Below are positions 58,276 through 64,000 of a stretch of 64,000 nt of DNA, piece by piece. The stretch is from the NCBI RefSeq assembly GCF_028994775.1, contig NZ_JAJQMN010000001.1, positions 1 to 64,000 on the forward strand. Direction: 5' to 3'. Every line of letters starts with the position of its first letter. Position 1 is the stretch's first letter. Made by a program: the position numbers and the translations under genes. This stretch comes from Promicromonospora iranensis (GTDB lineage Bacteria > Actinomycetota > Actinomycetes > Actinomycetales > Cellulomonadaceae). The notes below the pieces were generated by a model. That model was not told the DNA's origin, did no database searches, and was given only the letters and a program-made list of their open reading frames with translations.

Positions 58276-60801
58276 TCACTGGCGAGGCTTGACCCGCTTC
58301 GTGGGGGCGGCGGCGAGCGGATCCTCCGGCCACGGATGGCGGGGGTAGCGCCCCCGCAGGTCGGCGCGGACCTGGGGGTAGCCCTGCTTCCAGAACGAGG
58401 CGAGATCGCTCGTGATCGCGACCGGGCGCCGTGCGGGCGACAGCAGGTGCAGGACGACCGGGACCCGACCGTCCGCGACGGTCGGGGTGGCGGTCCAGCC
58501 GAAGACCTCCTGCAGCTTCACCGCGAGGACCGGCGGCTCGACGCCGTCGTACCCGAGCCGCACCTCGGAGCCCGACGGAACCTTGAGCCGTTCCGGTGCG
58601 AGCTCCCCGAACCGGCCGGCCGCGGGCCAGGGCAGCAGTCGCCGGAGCGCCGACGCCACGTCGATGCGGGCGAGGTCGCGCGCACCTCGCACCGACGCGA
58701 GCTCGGTACCGAGCCACTCGTCAAGACCGGCCAGCAGCGCGTCGTCGTCGACCGCGGGCCAAGGTGCGCCGAGATGGGCGTGGCAGAACGCGAGCCGCTC
58801 CCGCAGAGCGAGCGCGGCCTCCGACCACCGCAGCACGGACAGGCCCTCGCGCCGGATGCCGTGGCGGACGGCCGCCTGGACGAGCGACGGGTCAGGCCTC
58901 GCCAGCGGGACGTCCTTGAGCACGATCGCGCCGAGCGCCTCGACGCGCCGTGTCACGATCCGGCCGTCGTCCCAGCGGATGTCGTCGGTGGTCGTGACGA
59001 GGTCGCCCGCGACGTCGCGGGCGGTCTGCTCGTCGATCGGCGCCGCGGAACGGATCCTGGCGTCGGCACGCCCGGGAGCCCGGTCAGCGACCGCGATCGC
59101 CAGCCAGGGTGAGGTCCGCAGGGGCGACTGCGGATCCAGGGCGGCGCCCGTACCGCCGGACATCTGGTACGTCGTCGAGTCCGTCCCCCGCGCCCGCGCG
59201 ATCCGGTCCGGATACGCCAGCCCCACCACGATCCCCACCGCCTGATCGTCCGGTACGCCGCGCGTTCCCCGGCCGGCCGGCCCACGCGACGTGCCGCCGG
59301 ACGTCGCCCCTCGGCCGAGTCGCTTCGTCTCTTCGCGCCAGCGGGCCGTCGCTCCGCGGTCATCACCGCGGCGCAGTGCCCTGAGGCGGGCCGGCAGATC
59401 ATCGCCGAAGGCTCGGCCGGAGTCGTCCGAGAGCATCGCGACGATCTCGCGGGCGCGGTCGGCGCCGACCCGCGGTGTCCCGTCCAGCAACGCACGAGCC
59501 CACCGGGGATGCGCCCCGATCGCCGCCATCCGCCTGCCTCGTTCGGTGATCCGGCCGTCGTCGTCCAGGGCGTCGATGCGACGCAGCAACTCGGTGGCCG
59601 CGGTCATCGCCGCCACCGGCGGCGCGTCGAGCAGGATCAGACCGGCGCCGGCGGGCGCGCCCCACGCCGCGAGCTCGAGGGCGAAGGCGGCCAGGTCGGC
59701 GATCGCGATCTCCGGCGCCGCGTGGTCGTCGAGACGCGCGTGGTCGGTGGCGGACCAGCACCGATAGACGCGCCCAGGACCCTCCCGCCCGGCACGACCC
59801 GCACGCTGGTCGGCCGACGATCTCGAGACCCGGCAGGTCACCAGTGCGCCGAGGCCACGGGACTGGTCGGTGCGCGGCTCCCGGGCAAGACCCGAGTCGA
59901 CCACGACGCGGACCCCGGGCACGGTCAGCGAGCTCTCCGCGACCGACGTCGTCACCACGATCCGACGGGTGACGGCCGGCGCCAGCGCGCGGTCCTGCTC
60001 AGCCCGCGACTGACGACCGAACAACGGCAGGACGTTCAGACCCGACAGCCGGCGGGTCACACCGTTGATCTCGGCCTCGCCGGGGACGAACACGAGGATG
60101 TCGCCGTCGTTCTCGGCCAGCGCGCGCCGGACGACGTCCGCGACGTGATCCAGCAGGCGCGGGTCGACGCGCCCACCGGGAAGCAGCGGCGCGGGAACGG
60201 GCGGTGGGGCCCACTCGACCGCCACCTCGAACAGGGCGGCGGATGCGGTGATCACGGGCGCCGGGACGTCCGTGCCCAGTGCGCGGCTCAGCCGGACCGT
60301 GTCGGCAGTGGCCGAGGTCGCGACGATCGACAGGTCCTCCCGGAGATTCGCCCGGACGTCGACGGCGAGCGCGAGCAGCAGATCGGCATCCAGGTGCCGC
60401 TCGTGGCACTCGTCGATCACGATCGCCGAGACGCCCGGCAGCTCCGGGTCCTGCTGCAGACGCCGGACGAGGAGCCCTGTCGTCACCACCTCGACCCGGA
60501 GCCCCGTGCCGCCGCTGCGTTCACCGCGCATCGCGTAGCCGATCCGCTGCCCGAGCGGCTCGCCGGCCAGCATCGCCAGCCGGTTCGCCGCCGCACGGGT
60601 CGCCATCCTCCGCGGCTCGGCGACGATGACCGTCCCCCCGAGCGCGTCGGCCAGCGCGAGCGGCAGCAGCGAGGTCTTGCCCGATCCCGGCGGCGCGACC
60701 AGCACCGCGGTCCCGCGCGACCGCACCGCGTCGACCGTGGCGGGCAGAACCGCCCGGACGGGCAGGTCCGCCCCCGGCACCGACGGTTCAGGTAGCAGCA
60801 C
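58276..60801 (-). CDS. hrpB: ATP-dependent helicase HrpB
   Basis: 841 residues, DEAH/RHA-type helicase. Motif I APPGSGKTS, Ia VAEPRRMATRAAANR, II IDECHERH, III ATSATAD, V/VI VTTSVAESSLTVPGV and QRAGRAGREGPG. The C-terminal HrpB-type domain has LRTSPWLAIAVAD and ends with the conserved SPAxRPVAITSDLASFW...YPQVRADLRGRYPRHPWPEDP pattern. An RNA/DNA helicase of uncertain job. GTG start at 60801 with TAGCGT 6 bases upstream (leaderless). Confidence 0.94.
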   Translation of the reverse strand: MLLPEPSVPGADLPVRAVLPATVDAVRSRGTAVLVAPPGSGKTSLLPLALADALGGTVIVAEPRRMATRAAANRLAMLAGEPLGQRIGYAMRGERSGGTGLRVEVVTTGLLVRRLQQDPELPGVSAIVIDECHERHLDADLLLALAVDVRANLREDLSIVATSATADTVRLSRALGTDVPAPVITASAALFEVAVEWAPPPVPAPLLPGGRVDPRLLDHVADVVRRALAENDGDILVFVPGEAEINGVTRRLSGLNVLPLFGRQSRAEQDRALAPAVTRRIVVTTSVAESSLTVPGVRVVVDSGLAREPRTDQSRGLGALVTCRVSRSSADQRAGRAGREGPGRVYRCWSATDHARLDDHAAPEIAIADLAAFALELAAWGAPAGAGLILLDAPPVAAMTAATELLRRIDALDDDGRITERGRRMAAIGAHPRWARALLDGTPRVGADRAREIVAMLSDDSGRAFGDDLPARLRALRRGDDRGATARWREETKRLGRGATSGGTSRGPAGRGTRGVPDDQAVGIVVGLAYPDRIARARGTDSTTYQMSGGTGAALDPQSPLRTSPWLAIAVADRAPGRADARIRSAAPIDEQTARDVAGDLVTTTDDIRWDDGRIVTRRVEALGAIVLKDVPLARPDPSLVQAAVRHGIRREGLSVLRWSEAALALRERLAFCHAHLGAPWPAVDDDALLAGLDEWLGTELASVRGARDLARIDVASALRRLLPWPAAGRFGELAPERLKVPSGSEVRLGYDGVEPPVLAVKLQEVFGWTATPTVADGRVPVVLHLLSPARRPVAITSDLASFWKQGYPQVRADLRGRYPRHPWPEDPLAAAPTKRVKPRQ

Positions 60802-60807
60802 GCCCCG

Positions 60808-60813
60808 ACGCTA
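60808..60813 (-). promoter_or_regulatory. -10 box of leaderless hrpB promoter
   Basis: TAGCGT on the minus strand, 6 bases before the GTG start at 60801. Confidence 0.5.
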
Positions 60814-60929
60814 ACCGATTCCAGGAGGGCTGACCGACAACTTTCCTGTCCTGACGTTCGTCGCTCTGCTAGAAACGTCCACAGGACGGTACCGGGCTTT
60901 CGAGGGCCGCAGAGGGCATGAGGAGACCG

Positions 60930-61715
60930 ATGAACCAGCGTGCGCTGCTCAACATGGATTTCTCCGCGTACGTGGACTGCGGAAGGTTCCCGCGCCCGGG
61001 ACGGCTCCGCGTGCTCGACCAGCTGGCTCGGCTCCAGACCGAACGCTCACGGGTCAGCCGCGCCATGGAACGCGGACAGCGGGTCGCGGCGCGCTTCGTC
61101 GGACGCGGCACGATCGCCATCAATCGGAACATGGCCCTCGAGGTGCCGTCCTGGCGGACTCTCGAGTCGATCCGCAACTCGGGCACCATCGGCCAGCTCG
61201 CCGTGAGCCTTCCGAACAACACGGTGGTGATGGAGAACGGCCTCCGCATGACCAGCATCTGGCACTTCGACGCCCTGGACCCGGAGGTGCGGCTGATCCT
61301 GTCCGCCGAGGACCCGGCGACATACTTCTTCGGCTACGCACCGGTGCAGCTGAAGATCATCGACAACGCTGAGGTGTTCCTCGACGGACCGACGATCCGC
61401 GGCGAACCGACAGTGATGGCTGTCCGGGACGCGGCCTGCCTGGATGCCGCCCGCGGCTACTGGGACGCGGTGCGCAGCACGATGTATCCGTGCGCCGCCG
61501 AGGCTCCGACGGTCGACGGCCTGTCGGAACGCCAGCGGCGCGTCGTCACGCTCATGCTCACGTGCCCGTCGGACGAGCAGATCGCCCGGCGGCTCGGGCT
61601 GAGCGTCCGGACGGTGCGAACCGAGGTCGCAGCGGTCCTCGACCTGCTCGACGCGCCGACGCGGTTCGTAGCAGGGGTGCGGCTACGGGAGTACCTGAGC
61701 GCCGCCACCGTGTGA
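60930..61715 (+). CDS. LuxR-type regulator with N-terminal PLD/TrmB-like sensor domain
   Basis: 261 residues. The C-terminal part (about 200-250) is a LuxR-like helix-turn-helix: LSERQRRVVTLMLTCPSDEQIARRLGLSVRTVRTEVAAVL. The N-terminal ~180 residues resemble the phospholipase D-like fold found in TrmB and many actinobacterial regulators (VFLDGPTIRGEPTVMAVRD), without the HKD catalytic pair, so it probably binds a ligand. ATG 60930 is chosen because AGGAG lies 6 bases upstream; 60918 is the alternative. Target unknown; hrpB is divergent. Confidence 0.78.
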   Translation: MNQRALLNMDFSAYVDCGRFPRPGRLRVLDQLARLQTERSRVSRAMERGQRVAARFVGRGTIAINRNMALEVPSWRTLESIRNSGTIGQLAVSLPNNTVVMENGLRMTSIWHFDALDPEVRLILSAEDPATYFFGYAPVQLKIIDNAEVFLDGPTIRGEPTVMAVRDAACLDAARGYWDAVRSTMYPCAAEAPTVDGLSERQRRVVTLMLTCPSDEQIARRLGLSVRTVRTEVAAVLDLLDAPTRFVAGVRLREYLSAATV

Positions 61716-61754
61716 ACGGCCGCTCAGGTCGACGGGGCGCTCCCCGCGATGCGG

Positions 61755-62195
61755 TCAGCTACGTGGGCAGATGTACACCGACGGAGTGGTGACCCAGTCC
61801 CCGGTCACGGTGCCGGACCGGCGCCACTGCACGTACGTCTGCGCCCGGACGAGCTTGCGCGCGGAGGAACCGCAGGACCACGAGGTGGTGCGCTCGACGT
61901 CCTGCACGGCGGCCCAGCTGTCGGCGGGGAACTCGTCCCGGAGGTTCAACCAGCTGCCGTTGTAGTTGTACTGGAGGCGCACCTCGATGACCTGGACGCT
62001 GTAGTCGTTGCCATTGGCCGCGTCGGTCACCCGGGCATGAGCGTTGAACACGCCGGGGGACGACATCTCCACGTTGGCGCAGCGGACGACCTCTGTGCCC
62101 TCGCAGTTGTTCTTGACCTGTTCGGCCGACGCCGGCGGGGCGACGAGGATGGCTGTCCCCAGAGCGGCACCGAGTGCCGCGGTCAGAATACGCAT
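61755..62195 (-). CDS. Small secreted protein, unknown family
   Basis: 146 residues with a signal peptide (ILTAALGAALGTAILVAPPASA). The mature part has four Cys (NNCEGTEVVRC, WSC, YIC), probably two disulfides, and repeated aromatic/Arg strands (RLQYNYNGSWLNLRDEF, TYVQWRRSGTVTGDW), suggesting a small beta-sandwich. No family recognised. ATG at 62195 is preferred; an upstream in-frame ATG at 62216 is possible. Confidence 0.65.
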   Translation of the reverse strand: MRILTAALGAALGTAILVAPPASAEQVKNNCEGTEVVRCANVEMSSPGVFNAHARVTDAANGNDYSVQVIEVRLQYNYNGSWLNLRDEFPADSWAAVQDVERTTSWSCGSSARKLVRAQTYVQWRRSGTVTGDWVTTPSVYICPRS

Positions 62196-62309
62196 GACCT
62201 GTCCGTTTTTTCGCATGACCGCAGTTCACACCCGTCGCCGGGGGCATGTTGCAGGATCATGCAGAACGGCAGGGCGGCGCCGGGGCCCGAGCGCCGGTTA
62301 TCCTACGGC

Positions 62310-63809
62310 GTGCCAACGAAAGCGGGAATCGACCCGGAAGAGCTCGCCACCACCCTTCGGGTGCTGGGCAGTCTCAAGGACCTCGACCCCAACCATCCCG
62401 ACGTCCAGACGGTCAAACGGGCGACCGGTTACATGTGGAAGCTGCTCAAAAAATCGCGGAAGGCCGCGGTCCGCGAGGAGCTTCAGGCGCACGACCGGAG
62501 CATCATCGAGCAGACGGCGACCGGTTCGGCGGCGCGGATCGACGACGAGACCGCGGGCATCCCGCTGGTCTCGACCGCACCGGGAGCGTTCGCCGGGGAG
62601 CTGCGCACCGCGCGCGGCTGCTACATCTGCAAGACGGACTACACCCTGGTCGACTCGTTCTACCACGGGCTGTGCCCCGACTGCGCCGCGAAGAGCCACA
62701 CACGGCGTGACCAGCGCACGGACCTGACCGGACGCCGCGCCCTGCTCACCGGGGGCCGGGCGAAGATCGGCATGTACATCGCGCTGCGGCTGCTGCGCGA
62801 CGGCGCCCACCTCACCATCACCACCCGCTTCCCGAAGGACGCGGTGCGCCGCTTCTCGGCGATGCCCGACGCCGCCGACTGGCTGCACCGGCTCAAGATC
62901 GTCGGCATCGACCTGCGTGACCCCACCCAGGTGATCGCCCTCGCCGACGACGTCGCCGCGGCGGGTCCGCTCGACATCCTGGTCAACAACGCCTGCCAGA
63001 CGGTCCGCCGGTCCCCCGGGTCCTACTCGCAGCTCGTCACGGGCGAGTCGGCGCCGGTCGCCCCGCTCCCCCACGGGCTGGAAGCGCCGGAGATGGTCAC
63101 GTTCGACCGCATCTCGGAGGCGCACCCTGCCGCGATCGCGGGCGCGCTGACCGCCCTGTCGGTCGCCCACCACGAGGGCCAGTCGCAGGACGACGCCGTC
63201 GCGATGCACAGCGCGGCGTCCCTGACGGCTCTGGCGCTCCGGGCAGGCTCGGCCTCCCTGGACGCCCACCTGGCCGGCACGGCCGTCGACGCCGGCGGGC
63301 TGCTCCCCGACATGCAGACGACCAACTCGTGGACCCAGGTCGTGGACGAGGTCGACCCGCTGGAGCTCCTGGAGGTCCAGCTCTGCAACGCGATCGCGCC
63401 GTTCCTGCTCATCTCCCGGCTGCGGCCCGCGATGCGGGCCGCGACGGCCAAGTCGCGACGCGGGTACGTCGTCAACGTCTCGGCGATGGAGGGGCAGTTC
63501 TCCCGCCGGTACAAGTCCGCGGGACACCCGCACACCAACATGGCCAAGGCTGCCCTCAACATGCTGACCCGGACCTCCGCGGAGGAGATGTTCGAGAAGG
63601 ACCGGATCCTGATGACCGCGGTGGACACCGGGTGGATCACGGACGAGCGTCCGCACCAGGAGAAGCTGCGGCTCGCCGCCGAGGGCTGGCACGCACCCCT
63701 CGACCTGGTCGACGGCGCCGCCCGCGTCTACGACCCGATCGTCCAGGGCGAGGCCGGGACCGACCTGTACGGCTGCTTCCTCAAGGACTACGAGCCGTCG
63801 CCCTGGTAG
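62310..63809 (+). CDS. SDR-fold protein with N-terminal helical region and zinc ribbon
   Basis: 499 residues. N-terminal helices (1-95), a zinc ribbon GCYICKTDY-N-LCPDCAAK (two CxxC pairs, about residues 107-129), then a Rossmann domain: ALLTGGRAKIGMYIALRLL (the TGxxxGIG region), an acidic second strand, IDLRDPTQVIALADDVA, ILVNNACQTVRR (NNA motif) and YVVNVSAMEGQFSRRYKSAG. The usual catalytic YxxxK is HTNMAK, so the Tyr is replaced by Thr while Lys stays. A long insert (about 235-350) follows NNA. Start GTG 62310 with TATCCT 5 bases upstream. Enzyme activity uncertain. Confidence 0.8.
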   Translation: MPTKAGIDPEELATTLRVLGSLKDLDPNHPDVQTVKRATGYMWKLLKKSRKAAVREELQAHDRSIIEQTATGSAARIDDETAGIPLVSTAPGAFAGELRTARGCYICKTDYTLVDSFYHGLCPDCAAKSHTRRDQRTDLTGRRALLTGGRAKIGMYIALRLLRDGAHLTITTRFPKDAVRRFSAMPDAADWLHRLKIVGIDLRDPTQVIALADDVAAAGPLDILVNNACQTVRRSPGSYSQLVTGESAPVAPLPHGLEAPEMVTFDRISEAHPAAIAGALTALSVAHHEGQSQDDAVAMHSAASLTALALRAGSASLDAHLAGTAVDAGGLLPDMQTTNSWTQVVDEVDPLELLEVQLCNAIAPFLLISRLRPAMRAATAKSRRGYVVNVSAMEGQFSRRYKSAGHPHTNMAKAALNMLTRTSAEEMFEKDRILMTAVDTGWITDERPHQEKLRLAAEGWHAPLDLVDGAARVYDPIVQGEAGTDLYGCFLKDYEPSPW

Positions 63810-63821
63810 GGACGTAGCAGC

Positions 63822-63861
63822 GGCGACGCGTCGGTTGGCCATCGCTCCCCGGCGCGTCGCC
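63822..63861. terminator. Bidirectional terminator between convergent genes
   Basis: GGCGACGCG (63822-63830) pairs perfectly with CGCGTCGCC (63853-63861). Confidence 0.6.
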
Positions 63862-63866
63862 CTTGC

Positions 63867-64000
63867 TCAGACCAGCTGGACGCGCGTGTCGACGGCCGCC
63901 TTTCGCCTGAAGGGCACGAGGTTCTGGATGCCAGGCAGGCGCAGCCGGGCTCGCAGGGTCAGCGAGGCCACCACCGCCGTTCCTGCCGGCGCGCTGACAA
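63867..64000 (-). CDS. C-terminal end of an unidentified protein (cut by window edge)
   Basis: An open frame enters from the right edge and ends in TGA at 63867. The last residues read LRARLRLPGIQNLVPFRRKA then AAVDTRVQLV. Arg-rich and without a recognisable motif. Its placement, facing the SDR gene across a hairpin, supports a real gene end, but the family cannot be judged. Confidence 0.4.
   Translation of the reverse strand, partial: VSAPAGTAVVASLTLRARLRLPGIQNLVPFRRKAAVDTRVQLV

Noticed and set aside
1-64000. CRISPR arrays, tRNA or rRNA genes, prophage
   Set aside because: No regularly spaced repeats, tRNA-like cloverleaf or rRNA sequence noticed, and no phage structural genes; only the IS481 end points to mobile DNA.

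Overview
The window is a very GC-rich bacterial chromosome segment packed with genes on both strands. The organism is probably a Micrococcales actinobacterium, most likely near Promicromonosporaceae/Cellulosimicrobium. This is inferred from codon use, the secreted glycoside hydrolases, the F420-type PPOX enzyme, DUF4190/DUF349/DUF6314 proteins, leaderless -10 promoters and the core order yebC-ruvCAB-yajC-secDF-apt-rel; no search was run. No rRNA, tRNA or CRISPR was seen.

Layout. 1-6.7 kb: the end of an IS481-family transposase abutting an M3 peptidase, a DUF6314 gene, an alginate-lyase-like gene coupled to a GH18 chitinase with CBM13, and a second GH18 gene. 6.7-16.7 kb: an ABC-F protein with a leader peptide, a DoxX-like protein, an ABC exporter with a LolA-like protein, a divergent two-component system, and a TetR/FAD-monooxygenase pair. 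16.7-21.4 kb: three tandem DUF4190 membrane proteins, an acetyltransferase and aspS. 21.6-25.4 kb: a type VII-type toxin island (WXG100-like protein, Hint-containing polymorphic toxin, candidate immunity protein, SseB-like protein). 25.4-33.1 kb: PPOX oxidoreductase, a membrane protein with an internal duplication, alaA, an intein-containing radical SAM protein behind a LexA box, hisS, and a DinB-like/metallo-beta-lactamase pair. 33.3-40.1 kb: membrane-anchored cyclophilin, DUF349 protein, and a group with a LigD-type polymerase and an ATP-dependent DNA ligase. 40.1-50.8 kb: core genes rel, apt, secF, secD, yajC, ruvB, ruvA (LexA box), ruvC, yebC and pdxT. 50.8-53.8 kb: a five-gene operon with a SipW-type signal peptidase, alternate-signal exported proteins and an LPXTG-type protein. 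54-64 kb: NUDIX hydrolase, an ABC/FtsX-type transporter, hrpB, a LuxR-type regulator, a small secreted protein, an unusual zinc-ribbon SDR protein and a cut gene at the right edge.

How parts work together. The toxin island reads as one translationally coupled unit for secretion, toxin release and self-protection. The surface-protein operon codes for its own dedicated signal peptidase. The two GH18 genes share a promoter block at the same spacing, so they are probably co-regulated. Two LexA boxes (ruvAB and the SplB-like radical SAM gene) mark a DNA-damage response, to which the polymerase and ligase genes could contribute.

Small-scale structures stand out: two related long hairpins between convergent gene pairs, two different palindromes inside the ABC-F coding sequence in frame, a 12-codon leader peptide followed by a hairpin, and many leaderless promoters with TAnnnT 5-8 bases before the start codon.
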